A stretch of DNA of 64,000 nucleotides from Mesorhizobium tamadayense (GCF_003863365.1 NZ_RQXT01000031.1:21985-85984); one strand, 5' to 3'; counted from the stretch's first letter, positions 33,109-42,318 are shown. Numbers and translations: made by a program. Notes: a model not told the origin generated them from the sequence alone.

Positions 33109-33486
33109 ATGAAATCGATTGCACTCGGGCTCGCGGCCCTGTTACTCGGCACCGTTGCATCCCACGCCGCCGAGGCGTGGAAGGAGGCCGAAGTCGGCGG
33201 CAAGAAAATCTATACTGATGCCATGGGCATGACGCTTTACACCTATGACAAGGACGAGAAGGGCAAGTCCAACTGCTACGACAAATGCGCCGCCAACTGG
33301 CCGCCGCTGAAGGCCGAGGCCGGCGCCAAGGCCGATGACGAATGGACGATCGTCGAGCGCACCGACGGCACCAGGATGTGGGCCTATGACGGCAAGCCGG
33401 TCTATACCTTCGTCAAGGACAAGAAGGCTGGCGACATGACCGGCGAGGGCGTCGCCGGCGCCTGGCACGTCGTGGCGGCCGACTGA
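33109..33486 (+). CDS. Secreted PF03640-type repeat protein
   Basis: A 125-residue periplasmic protein with a signal peptide (MKSIALGLAALLLGTVASHA) and two copies of the lipoprotein_15/COG4315 motif: GKKIYTDAMGMTLYTYDKDE with the nearby SNCYDKCAANWPPL, and RMWAYDGKPVYTFVKDKKAG. The family is of unknown function; the CxxxC pair between the repeats is typical. No lipobox Cys follows the signal peptide, so this member is soluble. AGGGAGAG precedes the ATG at 33109; the frame upstream is chance. Confidence 0.85.
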   Translation: MKSIALGLAALLLGTVASHAAEAWKEAEVGGKKIYTDAMGMTLYTYDKDEKGKSNCYDKCAANWPPLKAEAGAKADDEWTIVERTDGTRMWAYDGKPVYTFVKDKKAGDMTGEGVAGAWHVVAAD

Positions 33487-33661
33487 ATTTTCCCAGACTG
33501 GCTGCCGGATATCTGTCTGCCGGCAGCCGGCCCGTTTGCATCGCCGGCGGCGTCCGCCTCGATATTGGTTCTGTCGCTCGGTCGACTCGCGTCGGTAATC
33601 CGATCGTCTTCCGGTGGTTCAAGACACGAACCGCCACGTCCCGAAAAATGTGATCTTCGCC

Positions 33662-33680
33662 ATACACTCTAAGAGTGTAT
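33662..33680. promoter_or_regulatory. Perfect palindrome, operator candidate upstream of topA
   Basis: ATACACTCT-A-AGAGTGTAT, nine-base perfect arms around a single base. It lies about 35 bp upstream of the candidate -35 box of topA, the size and place of a dimeric regulator site. The regulator is unknown. Confidence 0.5.
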
Positions 33681-33715
33681 CGATCGCGCCGACTCCGCAA
33701 ATTGGCTCCTTCCCC

Positions 33716-33744
33716 TTGACCGATCGCAAAAGCACGGCCATGTG
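33716..33744 (+). promoter_or_regulatory. Promoter candidate for topA-rnr
   Basis: TTGACC (33716-33721), a 17-base spacer and CATGTG (33739-33744). The -35, preceded by C as CTTGAC, is a good alphaproteobacterial sigma-70 match; the -10 is moderate. Transcription would start about 65 bases before the topA ATG. Confidence 0.5.
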
Positions 33745-33817
33745 AGCGACGAAAAGAGTGGGATTTCGTCGTGCGCCGCGGAGTTCTTCCGCCGCCTCAC
33801 AGCAGATAAGAGACCTC

Positions 33818-36385
33818 ATGGACGTCGTCGTCGTCGAATCGCCGGCCAAGGCGAAGACAATCAACAAATATCTGGGCAAGAACTATAAGGTTCTGGCCTC
33901 GTTCGGCCATGTCCGCGACCTGCCGGCCAAGGACGGCTCGGTGCGCCCGGACGAGGACTTTGCCATGTCCTGGTCGGTCGACACCGCCTCGGGCAAGCGG
34001 CTTGCCGACATCGCCAAGGCGGTCAAGGACGCCGATGGGCTAATCCTCGCGACCGACCCGGATCGCGAGGGCGAGGCGATCTCCTGGCATGTGCTGGAAG
34101 TGCTGAAGCAGAAGCGCGCGCTGAAGGACAAATCCGTCAGCCGTGTCGTCTTCAACGCCATCACCAAGGCTTCGGTGCTGGAGGCGATGGCCAATCCGCG
34201 CCAGATCGATGCGCCGCTGGTCGATGCCTATCTCGCTCGCCGCGCGCTCGATTATCTCGTCGGCTTCACGCTCTCGCCTGTGCTGTGGCGCAAGCTGCCG
34301 GGCGCCCGCTCCGCCGGCCGCGTGCAGTCGGTGGCGCTGCGCCTCGTCAGCGACCGCGAATCCGAGATCGAGCGCTTCATCCGCGAGGAATACTGGCAGA
34401 TCGCCGCCATCCTCGGCACGCCGCGCAACGACAGCTTCGAGGCGCGGCTGACCGCCTATGACGGCAAGAAGCTGCAGAAGCTCGACATCGCCAATAAGGC
34501 GCAGGCCGACGACATCAAGGCAATGCTGGAAGGCGCGACCTTCAAGGCGCTGTCGGTCGAAGCCAAGCCCACCAAGCGCAATCCTGGTCCGCCCTTCACA
34601 ACCTCGACGCTGCAGCAGGCCGCCTCCTCCGGGCTCGGCTTCACAGCCAACCGCACCATGCAGGTGGCGCAGAGGCTCTATGAGGGCATGGATGTCGGCG
34701 GCGAGACGGCCGGCCTCATCACCTATATGCGAACCGACGGCGTGCAGATGGCGCCGGAGGCGATCGAGGCCGCGCGCGATGCCATCGTGAGCGAATTCGG
34801 CGCAAAATACCTGCCTGAAAAGCAGCGTTTTTACACGACCAAGGCCAAGAACGCCCAAGAGGCCCACGAAGCTATCCGCCCGACCGATTTCAAGCGCACG
34901 CCGGCATCGGTGCGGCAATATCTCGATGCCGACCAGGCGCGTCTCTACGAGCTGATCTGGAAGCGCGCCATCGCCAGCCAGATGCAGCCGGCAGAGATCG
35001 AGCGCACCACGGTCGAGATCGAGGCGGTCAATGGCGGCCGCACCGCCGAGCTTCGCGCGGTCGGTTCGGTCGTGCGCTTCGACGGCTTCATCGCCGCCTA
35101 TACCGACCAGAAGGAGGAGGATGCGGAGGACGAGGAAAGCCGCCGTCTGCCCGAGATCCGCGCCGGCGAGCAGCTTGCCCGCCAAGCGATCAACGCCACC
35201 CAGCACACGACCGAGCCGCCGCCGCGCTACTCCGAGGCGTCGCTGATCAAGAAGCTGGAAGAGCTCGGCATCGGCCGGCCGTCGACCTATACGGCGATCC
35301 TGAAGACGCTCGAGGACCGCGACTACGTCACGATCGACCGCCGCAAGCTGGTGCCGCAGGCCAAGGGCCGGCTGCTCTCGGCCTTCCTCGAAAGTTTCTT
35401 CGAGCGCTATGTCGAATATGACTTCACCGCTTCGCTCGAGGAGAAGCTCGACGAGATCTCCGATGGCAAGCTCGCATGGAAGGACGTGCTGCGCGATTTC
35501 TGGAAGGATTTTTCCGGGGCGGTCGACGACATCAAGGAACTGCGCGTCACGGACGTTCTCGACGCCCTCAACGACGAGCTGGCGCCGCTGGTGTTTCCGG
35601 CGCGCGAGGACGGCTCGAACCCGCGCATCTGCCCGAAATGCGGCTCGGGCAACCTGTCCCTGAAGCTCGGCAAGTTCGGCGCCTTCGTCGGCTGCTCGAA
35701 CTATCCGGAATGCTCCTACACCCGCCAGCTCGGCGATGCCGCCAATCCCAATGGCGAGAACGGCAATGGCGAGGACGGCGTCAGGCTGCTCGGCAAGGAT
35801 CCGTACACGGCCGAGGAGATCACGCTGCGCAGCGGCCGCTTCGGCCCCTATATCCAGCGCGGCGAAGGCAAGGACGCCAAGCGATCGAGCCTGCCCAAGG
35901 GCTGGACCGCGGAATCGATCGACCATGAAAAGGCGCTGGCCCTGCTGGCGTTGCCCCGCGACGTCGGCAAGCACCCGGAGACCGGCAAGATGATCTCGGC
36001 CGGTCTTGGGCGCTACGGACCCTTCGTGCTGCACGACGGCACCTATGCCAATCTCGAAAGCATCGAGGACGTGTTCTCGATCGGGCTGAACCGAGCAGTC
36101 TCGGTGATCGCCGAGAAGCAGCAGAAGGGCAAGGCCGGCCGCAACGGCGCGACGCCCGCAGCGTTAAAGGAAATTGGTGAGCACCCCGACGGCGGCGGCA
36201 AGATCGTCGTGCGCGACGGCAAATACGGCCCCTATGTCAATTACGGCAAGGTCAATGCGACGCTGCCGAAGGGCAAGGACCCGCAATCGGTGACGATGGA
36301 AGAGGCAATCGCCCTGATTGCCGAGAAGGAAGCCAAGGGCGGAGGCGGCAAGAAGCCCTTCCGCAGGGCGGCTAAGAAAGGCTAG
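33818..36385 (+). CDS. topA: DNA topoisomerase I
   Basis: An 855-residue type IA topoisomerase that relaxes negative supercoils. The Toprim domain starts at MDVVVVESPAKAKTINKYLG and includes LATDPDREGEAISWH. The active-site tyrosine lies in LITYMRTDG (about 303). A C-terminal zinc finger follows (CPKCGSGNLSLKLGKFGAFV with GCSNYPECSYTRQ), then several alphaproteobacterial Lys-rich topoisomerase C-terminal repeats (RYGPFVLHDGTYANL, KYGPYVNYGKVNATL) and a basic tail. The ATG at 33818 is where homology starts. rnr follows six bases after the stop. Confidence 0.95.
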   Translation: MDVVVVESPAKAKTINKYLGKNYKVLASFGHVRDLPAKDGSVRPDEDFAMSWSVDTASGKRLADIAKAVKDADGLILATDPDREGEAISWHVLEVLKQKRALKDKSVSRVVFNAITKASVLEAMANPRQIDAPLVDAYLARRALDYLVGFTLSPVLWRKLPGARSAGRVQSVALRLVSDRESEIERFIREEYWQIAAILGTPRNDSFEARLTAYDGKKLQKLDIANKAQADDIKAMLEGATFKALSVEAKPTKRNPGPPFTTSTLQQAASSGLGFTANRTMQVAQRLYEGMDVGGETAGLITYMRTDGVQMAPEAIEAARDAIVSEFGAKYLPEKQRFYTTKAKNAQEAHEAIRPTDFKRTPASVRQYLDADQARLYELIWKRAIASQMQPAEIERTTVEIEAVNGGRTAELRAVGSVVRFDGFIAAYTDQKEEDAEDEESRRLPEIRAGEQLARQAINATQHTTEPPPRYSEASLIKKLEELGIGRPSTYTAILKTLEDRDYVTIDRRKLVPQAKGRLLSAFLESFFERYVEYDFTASLEEKLDEISDGKLAWKDVLRDFWKDFSGAVDDIKELRVTDVLDALNDELAPLVFPAREDGSNPRICPKCGSGNLSLKLGKFGAFVGCSNYPECSYTRQLGDAANPNGENGNGEDGVRLLGKDPYTAEEITLRSGRFGPYIQRGEGKDAKRSSLPKGWTAESIDHEKALALLALPRDVGKHPETGKMISAGLGRYGPFVLHDGTYANLESIEDVFSIGLNRAVSVIAEKQQKGKAGRNGATPAALKEIGEHPDGGGKIVVRDGKYGPYVNYGKVNATLPKGKDPQSVTMEEAIALIAEKEAKGGGGKKPFRRAAKKG

Positions 36386-36391
36386 CAGGAC

Positions 36392-38698
36392 GTGGCGCGC
36401 AGGATCTCCGGAAGAAGCCACGGCGATCCGCGCGGCGCCGACACCAGGGCCAAGGTGGTCAAGGACGACTACCGGCCCTCGCGCGACGAAATCCTGCGCT
36501 ACATCGCCGAGAATCCCGACCGTTCCGGAAAGCGCGAGATCGCCAAGGCTTTCGCTCTGCGCGGCCAAGACCGCATCTGGCTGAAGGATCTGTTGCGCGA
36601 CCTGCAGGACGAAGGCCTGCTGACCAAGAAACGTAAGCACCTCACCCGCGCCGGCGCCGTGCCTCATGTCGCCGTGCTCGACATTGTCGGCCGCGATGCC
36701 GACGGCGTGCTCTTGGCCAATCCGAGCGAATATACCGGCCCTGGCTCGCCGCCCGTCATCGCCATCCGCATCTCGCGCGGCGCCAGCCCTGTTCCCGGCA
36801 TCGGCGACCGCGTGCTCGCCAAGACCTTCCCGACCGATGATCCGTCCGCCCCTGCTTACACCGGCCGGGTGATGAAGATCTTCGAGAAGCGCAGCGAGGC
36901 GGTGCTCGGCATATTCCGCGTATTGAAGGACGGCACCTTCCGCATCGAGCCGGTGGAACGCCGCCAGCCTGAGCTGATCGTCGACAAGGAATTCCAGAAC
37001 GGCGCCAAGAACGGCGATCTGGTCGAGGTCGAGCCGGCGCGGGCTTCGCGCTACGGCCTGCCGCGCGCCAAGGTGCTGGCGGTTCTGGGTTCGCTGACCA
37101 GCGAGAAGGCGGTCTCGATGATCGCCATCCACGCCCACGACATCCCGCATGTCTTTCCGGCCGATGTGATCGCCGAAGCCGATGCGATGAAGCCGGCGGC
37201 GCTTGCCGGCCGGGAGGACTGGCGCGATCTGCCGCTGATCACCATCGATCCGGCCGATGCCAAGGACCATGACGACGCCGTTTTCGCCACGCCCGACGCC
37301 GACGAGAAGAACCCCGGCGGCGTCACCGTCACCGTGGCGATCGCCGATGTCGCGGCCTACATCCGCTACGGCACGCCGCTCGACCGCGAGGCGCTGAAGC
37401 GCGGCAACTCGGTTTATTTCCCGGACCGCGTCGTGCCGATGCTGCCCGAGCGCATCTCCAACGATCTTTGTTCGCTGCGCGAAGGCGAGGACCGGCCGGC
37501 CATCGCCGTGCGCATGACTTTCTCCGCGGAAGGCCGCAAGCTCAGGCATTCCTTCCACCGCGTCATGATGAAGTCGGCAGCCAAGCTCGCCTATCCGCAG
37601 GCGCAGGCAGCGATTGACGGCGTGCCCGACGACAAGACGGGGCCGATCCTCGACACCGTTCTCAAGCCGCTATGGGACGCCTATGCGGTGCTCAAGCGCG
37701 GACGCGACAGCCGCCAGCCGCTCGAACTGGAGCTGCCGGAACGCAAGATCCTGCTCAAGCCGGACGGCACCGTCGACCGTGTCGTCGTGCCGGAGCGCCT
37801 CGACGCCCACAAGCTGATCGAGGAGTTCATGATCCAGGCCAATGTCGCGGCAGCCGAGACGCTTGAGGGCAGGAAAGAGCCTCTCGTCTACCGCATCCAC
37901 GACGCGCCTTCGCTCGCCAAGCAGGAATCGCTGCGCGAATTTCTGCACACGCTCAGCCTGTCGCTGGCGCGCGGCGCGCAGATGCGGCCGAGCCAATTCA
38001 ACGGCATCCTGGAACGGGTGCGCGGCGCCGACAACGAGGCGCTGGTCAACGAAGTGGTGCTGCGCACGCAGAGCCAGGCCGAGTACTCGCCGAAGAACAT
38101 CGGCCATTTCGGCCTCAACCTGAAACGCTACGCGCATTTCACCTCGCCGATCCGGCGCTATGCCGATCTGATCGTGCATCGCGGCCTGATCGCAGCGCTC
38201 GGCCTCGGTCCCGGCGGCCTGACGCAGGCGGAAGCCGACCGGCTGGAGGAAGTCGCAGCGCTTATCTCCGCCACCGAACGCCGCGCCATGGCCGCCGAAC
38301 GCGACACGGTCGACCGGCTGATCGCCGGCTATCTCGCCGAGCGCATCAACGACACCTTCGACGCGCGCATCTCCGGCGTCACCAAGGCGGGACTATTTGT
38401 CCAATTGCCGCAATACGGCGCGGATGGTTTTATCCCGGTGTCAAGTTTGGACGGCGATTACTATATCTACGACGAAACCGCCCGGACGCTGTTCGGGGAA
38501 CGCACCGGCAAAGGTTATCAGCTTGCCGACCGCGTCGAGGTTCGACTGCTCGAGGTCGCGCCGATGGCCGGCGCGATGCGGTTCGAGATGCTGAGTGACC
38601 CGAAGCCGCTGCCTGGCTCGCGACGGTCGTTCCACAAGGCCAAAGGCCGCTCCCGCGCGTCGCAATCGCGCGTCGGGCCGCGAGGCAGGAGAAGATGA
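36392..38698 (+). CDS. rnr: Ribonuclease R
   Basis: A 768-residue 3'-5' exoribonuclease of the RNB family that degrades structured RNA. After a helix-turn-helix-like N-terminus and cold-shock domains, the catalytic RNB domain carries IDPADAKDHDDAVFATPDAD (metal-binding aspartates near 290) and continues to FTSPIRRYADLIVHR. The S1 RNA-binding domain is near 656-730 (ARISGVTKAGLFVQLPQYGA). A basic tail ends the protein. The start is GTG at 36392 with AGGA close by, six bases after topA. The stop overlaps the start of the DUF983 gene. Confidence 0.94.
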   Translation: MARRISGRSHGDPRGADTRAKVVKDDYRPSRDEILRYIAENPDRSGKREIAKAFALRGQDRIWLKDLLRDLQDEGLLTKKRKHLTRAGAVPHVAVLDIVGRDADGVLLANPSEYTGPGSPPVIAIRISRGASPVPGIGDRVLAKTFPTDDPSAPAYTGRVMKIFEKRSEAVLGIFRVLKDGTFRIEPVERRQPELIVDKEFQNGAKNGDLVEVEPARASRYGLPRAKVLAVLGSLTSEKAVSMIAIHAHDIPHVFPADVIAEADAMKPAALAGREDWRDLPLITIDPADAKDHDDAVFATPDADEKNPGGVTVTVAIADVAAYIRYGTPLDREALKRGNSVYFPDRVVPMLPERISNDLCSLREGEDRPAIAVRMTFSAEGRKLRHSFHRVMMKSAAKLAYPQAQAAIDGVPDDKTGPILDTVLKPLWDAYAVLKRGRDSRQPLELELPERKILLKPDGTVDRVVVPERLDAHKLIEEFMIQANVAAAETLEGRKEPLVYRIHDAPSLAKQESLREFLHTLSLSLARGAQMRPSQFNGILERVRGADNEALVNEVVLRTQSQAEYSPKNIGHFGLNLKRYAHFTSPIRRYADLIVHRGLIAALGLGPGGLTQAEADRLEEVAALISATERRAMAAERDTVDRLIAGYLAERINDTFDARISGVTKAGLFVQLPQYGADGFIPVSSLDGDYYIYDETARTLFGERTGKGYQLADRVEVRLLEVAPMAGAMRFEMLSDPKPLPGSRRSFHKAKGRSRASQSRVGPRGRRR

Positions 38699-39126
38699 TG
38701 GAAGAACAGCTTTTCGGCGGCGAGCATCATTCGGGCCGCGTCGCGCGTCCGCTGTGGACGGCCGTCAAGCGCGGCATGCTTGGCCGCTGCCCGCATTGCG
38801 GCGAAGGCAAGCTGTTCGGTGCCTTCACCAAGCCCGTCGACAAATGCGGCATCTGCGGCGAGGAGCTTCATCACCATCGCGCCGACGACCTTCCCGCCTA
38901 TCTGGTGATCGTCATCGTCGGCCACATTGTGGTTGGCGCCTTTATGACCGTGGAGGCCGCCACCACACTTTCGATCTGGCAGCACGCGCTGATTTGGGTG
39001 CCGCTGACCATTACTCTGGCCGTCGCGCTGTTGCAGCCGGTCAAAGGCGCCGTCATCGGCCTGCAATGGGCGCTCTATATGCACGGCTTCGGCGGCGAGA
39101 AGGACGAGTTTGAACCGCATCCCTAA
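38695..39126 (+). CDS. DUF983 family zinc-ribbon membrane protein
   Basis: A 143-residue protein of the alphaproteobacterial DUF983 family. The N-terminal half has a zinc-ribbon (RCPHCGEGKLF and KCGICGEELHHHRADD) and two membrane helices follow (AYLVIVIVGHIVVGAFMTVE and ALIWVPLTITLAVALLQPVK), with the signature KGAVIGLQWALYMHGF. Function is unknown. The ATG overlaps the last bases of rnr, so it is translated from the topA-rnr transcript. Confidence 0.87.
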   Translation: MMEEQLFGGEHHSGRVARPLWTAVKRGMLGRCPHCGEGKLFGAFTKPVDKCGICGEELHHHRADDLPAYLVIVIVGHIVVGAFMTVEAATTLSIWQHALIWVPLTITLAVALLQPVKGAVIGLQWALYMHGFGGEKDEFEPHP

Positions 39127-39174
39127 GCCTGGAGCGGTTCTGCCTTTGATAGAAACAACGACCATCTCCAAGCA

Positions 39175-39234
39175 TTTGTTTTTATACGATTCCGGAGGGA
39201 AAACCGCCGCGCGCGTTTTTCCTCGAATTCCTCC
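39175..39234 (-). repeat. Dispersed palindromic repeat, family 1, copy E (diverged)
   Basis: Read on the plus strand it is TTTGTTTTTATACGATTCCG followed by GAGGGAAAACCG and CCTCGAATTCCTCC: the reverse complement of copy A with several changes. It is the only copy in this orientation. Confidence 0.72.
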
Positions 39235-39321
39235 AGCAGCGGCGTTTCGTCCGGGGCTGGAGCAAAGTTCCGGACACGCAAGCCACTTTCGCATTCGAGA
39301 AGTTTCCGCTAGGTCGAGCGC

Positions 39322-40062
39322 ATGGAAGGAATGACCAAGGCGGACGTCGACAAGCTCGATAAAGGCTTGGCCGTGCACGGCGGCCGGCCGCTTCGCCCGC
39401 GCGATGCCGCGACCTTGATCCTGCTTGACCGGAGCGGCAGCGACGTTCTGGTGCTGATGGGCAGGCGCCATGCAGGGCACGCCTTCATGCCCGGAAAATT
39501 CGTCTTCCCCGGCGGCCGCACCGATCCTGCCGACAGCCGCATTCCGGTGGCTGCGCCGCTGCACGCCAAGGACGAGGCAAGGCTTGCTGGCGGCCCCGGC
39601 CGCGCGAGCGTCGCGCGGGCGCGCGCCATCGCCTTGTCGGCAATCCGTGAGACCTACGAGGAAGCCGGCCTGCTGATCGGCCGCAAAGGTCCGTTCGCGA
39701 CCGCCAAGCGCGACTGGCAGGGTTTCGTCGAGCACGGCGTGGCACCGTCGCTGGATGCCTTGCGTTTCATCGCCCGCGCCATCACCCCGCCCAACCGCGT
39801 GCGCCGTTTCGACACACGCTTCTTCAGCGCATGGCGCGATGATGTTGCCGTGGAATTGCCGGATGGCGGCCCGACCAACGAGTTGCAAGAGCTCGTCTGG
39901 CTGCCGCTCGCCGAAGCGCGCAAGGCCGACATTCCCGACATCACCCGCATGATCCTGGAAGAGCTGGAAAAGCGGCTCGCCCACGATCCCTTGCTGCGTC
40001 CGGGCGGTGCCGTGCCGTTCTTCCGGCTCATCCGAAACCGCTTCGTCCGCGAAGTCCTTTAG
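39322..40062 (+). CDS. Nudix hydrolase, NUDT19-like
   Basis: A 246-residue Nudix protein longer than usual. FMPGKFVFPGGRTDPADS begins the Nudix region, and AIRETYEEAGLLIG supplies the metal-binding REUxEExG part, separated by an insertion of about 40 residues (AAPLHAKDEARLAGGPGRAS). Such an insertion is typical of the NUDT19/acyl-CoA diphosphatase-like branch. RFDTRFFSAW and the C-terminal RNRF fit the same group. The substrate, perhaps a CoA ester or nucleotide, is inferred only. The MFS gene follows at 20 bp and may be cotranscribed. Confidence 0.82.
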   Translation: MEGMTKADVDKLDKGLAVHGGRPLRPRDAATLILLDRSGSDVLVLMGRRHAGHAFMPGKFVFPGGRTDPADSRIPVAAPLHAKDEARLAGGPGRASVARARAIALSAIRETYEEAGLLIGRKGPFATAKRDWQGFVEHGVAPSLDALRFIARAITPPNRVRRFDTRFFSAWRDDVAVELPDGGPTNELQELVWLPLAEARKADIPDITRMILEELEKRLAHDPLLRPGGAVPFFRLIRNRFVREVL

Positions 40063-40082
40063 AAGCAGAGCATCCATATCCC

Positions 40083-41258
40083 ATGACGGTCGATACCCGG
40101 CAAAAGGGCGACGAACGCGTACACTGGCTGCCGATGATCGCGGCGATCTCCTCGATCAGCGTCGTTGGCATCGCCATCGGCCTCGGCATGCCGCTGCTCA
40201 GCGTCATCCTCGAAACGCGCGGCCACTCGGCCTCGATGATCGGCCTCAACACCGCGGTCGCCGGCCTCGCCTCGATCGCCGGCGCGCCGCTGGCCACGCC
40301 GCTCGCCATGCGGCTCGGCGTCGCCTGGACCATGCTTTTGATGATCGCCGCCGGCGCGCTCGCCTTCGTCGGCTTCCACTTCGCGCCGTATTTCTGGATG
40401 TGGTTCCCACTGCGCGTCGCGCTGCACATCTCGCTGACGGTGCTCTTCATCCTGTCGGAATTCTGGATCAGCACCTCGGCGCCGCCGCATCGCCGCGGCC
40501 TTGTGCTCGGGATCTACGCCACGGTGCTTTCGCTGGGGTTCGCCGCCGGGCCGTGGCTGTTCGCCCATCTCGGCTCGGGCGGCTTCCTGCCGTTCGGCGT
40601 CACCATTGCGCTGGTGACGCTCGCGGCCATTCCGGTGCTAGCCGCCCGCAACGAGAGCCCGGCGATCGTCGCCGACGGCGAAACCAGCCATTTCCTGCGC
40701 TATATCTGGATGGTGCCGACCGCAACCTTCGCGGTGCTGGTGTTCGGCGCCGTCGAGACCGGCGGCTTCTCGCTGTTCCCGGTCTACGGCAACCGCATCG
40801 GCTATTCGGAGGCCGACGCCGCGCTGCTGCTGACGATGATCGGCCTTGGCAATGTGCTCTTGCAGATACCGATCGGCATGATCAGCGACCGCGTTTCCGA
40901 CCGCCGCTACCTGCTTCTGGCCTGCGCCACGGTCGGTCTCATCGGAACCGTGTTCATGCCGTTCTTCGCCCAGAACTGGCACCTGATGGCGGCCCTTTTG
41001 TTCGTCTGGGGCGGCGTGGTCGCGGCCATGTACACGATCGGCCTTGCGCATCTGGGTTCCCAGCTCTCCGGTCACGAGCTGGCCTCCGCCAATGCCGCCT
41101 TCGTGCTCTGCTACGGCGTCGGCATGGTGATGGGCCCACAGGCGATCGGCATCGGCATGGACGCCTTCGGCCCCTCCGGCTTCGGCTGGTCGCTCGCGCT
41201 GTTCTTTGCCGCCTACATGCTCCTGATCTGCGTCAGGCTGGTGCGGAAGATTCTCTAA
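40083..41258 (+). CDS. Major facilitator superfamily transporter
   Basis: A 391-residue inner-membrane protein with twelve predicted helices. ISDRVSDRRYLLLACATVGL matches the MFS loop motif between helices 8 and 9 (G-x-x-x-D-R-x-x-R-R). GIYATVLSLGFAAGPWLFAH and VFGAVETGGFSLFPVYGNRI place it near the YcaD/sugar-efflux-like branch. The substrate is unknown. It follows the Nudix gene by 20 bp on the same strand. Confidence 0.87.
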   Translation: MTVDTRQKGDERVHWLPMIAAISSISVVGIAIGLGMPLLSVILETRGHSASMIGLNTAVAGLASIAGAPLATPLAMRLGVAWTMLLMIAAGALAFVGFHFAPYFWMWFPLRVALHISLTVLFILSEFWISTSAPPHRRGLVLGIYATVLSLGFAAGPWLFAHLGSGGFLPFGVTIALVTLAAIPVLAARNESPAIVADGETSHFLRYIWMVPTATFAVLVFGAVETGGFSLFPVYGNRIGYSEADAALLLTMIGLGNVLLQIPIGMISDRVSDRRYLLLACATVGLIGTVFMPFFAQNWHLMAALLFVWGGVVAAMYTIGLAHLGSQLSGHELASANAAFVLCYGVGMVMGPQAIGIGMDAFGPSGFGWSLALFFAAYMLLICVRLVRKIL

Positions 41259-41359
41259 CACGCAAATGTCGCCAAGGCCTGAGGTATCCTGACATCACCG
41301 TGTCAGCAGGTCCCCTGCTATATCCTCGCTCAAATGCAGGCATAGCGAGGAGAGATCGG

Positions 41360-41845
41360 ATGATCGACAGCGGCTTTGAAACCAAATCCCTCCGGATGGA
41401 ACTGCTTCTGCTCGTCACCTTCCAGGCGCCGTCGGCCGATGTAGAGCGCATCATGGAGGCGGTGGTGGCAATCACGCCGCTGCGCATGGGCAAGTATGAC
41501 GGCAATGCCTACCAGTCGGCGCAAGGCATCGAGCGCTACCAGCCTCTGGAAGGTGCTGCCGCGGGCGCCGAGACCGAGTTGCGCAGGCGGCCGGGCACGG
41601 TCGAGGTGTCGTTCGAATTGCCGGACGACCAGGCGCTTGCCGCGCGCGTCGTCGAGGCCATATTCCAGGCTCACTCCTATCAGGAGCCGGTTATCCGCAT
41701 CCAGCCACTGCTGACCAGCCGCTCCAAGGGCCTCGACGACCGCGCCAATCCGAACCGCTGGTGGAACACGACAGGCGATTGCAAGACGGCCGATCAGGAT
41801 CGGCTCGACAAGGTGCCGCGGCGGGAATCGGTCGCGGCGGAGTGA
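41360..41845 (+). CDS. CutA/NIF3-insert-like protein
   Basis: A 161-residue soluble protein. Its core resembles the PII/CutA-like insert domain of NIF3 proteins (COG3323): MELLLLVTFQAPSADVERIM, then GKYDGNAYQSAQGIERYQPL, ETELRRRPGTVEVSFELPDD and IFQAHSYQEPVIRIQPLL, where the last segment matches the family's H-P/S-Y-E-x-P-x-x-x-I-x-P-L ending. Function is unknown; such domains form trimers that bind small molecules or metals. GAGGAGAGATCGG precedes the ATG at 41360, a strong ribosome-binding site. The longer open frame upstream is a shadow of the MFS gene. Confidence 0.72.
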   Translation: MIDSGFETKSLRMELLLLVTFQAPSADVERIMEAVVAITPLRMGKYDGNAYQSAQGIERYQPLEGAAAGAETELRRRPGTVEVSFELPDDQALAARVVEAIFQAHSYQEPVIRIQPLLTSRSKGLDDRANPNRWWNTTGDCKTADQDRLDKVPRRESVAAE

Positions 41846-41878
41846 TGCCGAAGCCTGGTAGCGTTTGGGAAGTCGCCC

Positions 41879-42241
41879 ATGAATGACGAGGCAAACCGTA
41901 GGCCGGCACGCGATCCCCAGGATCTGGCGCGTTTCTTGGTTTCTCGCCAGCAGGCCGGAGACGCGGAAGGCATGGCTGCTCTCTATGAGCCCGACGCCAT
42001 CCTCGATATCGGTGGCGGACAGTTGGCCAGCGGCAGGGATGCCATTCGTGATTTCTACGCCAGGTTGGTGACAGTGGGGCCAGAGTTTGAGCTTGGAGAT
42101 CAGCGTCCGGCTATCGTCAACGGAGATTTGGCGCTCACTTCCACGCGCCTTGCTGATGGCACGGTGACCGTGGAAATTGCCCACCGGCAAGGCGACGGGA
42201 CATGGCTTTGGGTAATCGACCAGCCGTCCATTGTTCCATGA
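41879..42241 (+). CDS. SnoaL/NTF2-like fold protein
   Basis: A 120-residue protein with the nuclear-transport-factor-2-like cone fold: FLVSRQQAGDAEGMAALYEP, AILDIGGGQLASGRDAIRDF and the C-terminal strands DGTVTVEIAHRQGDGTWLW. This pattern (helix, G-D-A-E-G-x-x-A-L-Y, then G-R-x-A-I-R-x-F) is typical of ketosteroid-isomerase-like and SnoaL proteins. The catalytic identity is unknown. It lies 33 bp after the CutA-like gene on the same strand. Confidence 0.78.
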   Translation: MNDEANRRPARDPQDLARFLVSRQQAGDAEGMAALYEPDAILDIGGGQLASGRDAIRDFYARLVTVGPEFELGDQRPAIVNGDLALTSTRLADGTVTVEIAHRQGDGTWLWVIDQPSIVP

Positions 42242-42290
42242 GCCACGGCTCAGCGCCGAAACCCGAGACGATCCCCGGAGCCTCGCGGGC

Positions 42291-42318
42291 TTGACTTTCC
42301 GGGCGCGTTCTTTATGTG
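42291..42318 (+). promoter_or_regulatory. rpmG promoter candidate
   Basis: TTGACT (42291-42296), a 16-base spacer and TATGTG (42313-42318). The -35 is preceded by C (CTTGAC), the preferred form in rhizobia. Transcription would start about 75 bases before the rpmG ATG. Confidence 0.6.

Larger units (their letters stand above)
33487..33817. other. Intergenic region before topA
   Basis: 331 bp that hold a perfect 19-bp palindrome (33662-33680) and a promoter candidate (33716-33744) for topA-rnr. Apart from these I see no gene; the short minus-strand frame across the topA start is a shadow. Confidence 0.55.

Noticed and set aside
34040..36034. 664-codon open frame antisense to topA
   Set aside because: topA is intact with its active-site tyrosine and zinc finger; the antisense frame is Arg/Leu-rich and has no family pattern.
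40007..41359. Long frame leading into the CutA-like gene
   Set aside because: The MFS transporter in another frame explains this region, and a strong ribosome-binding site marks the true start at 41360.
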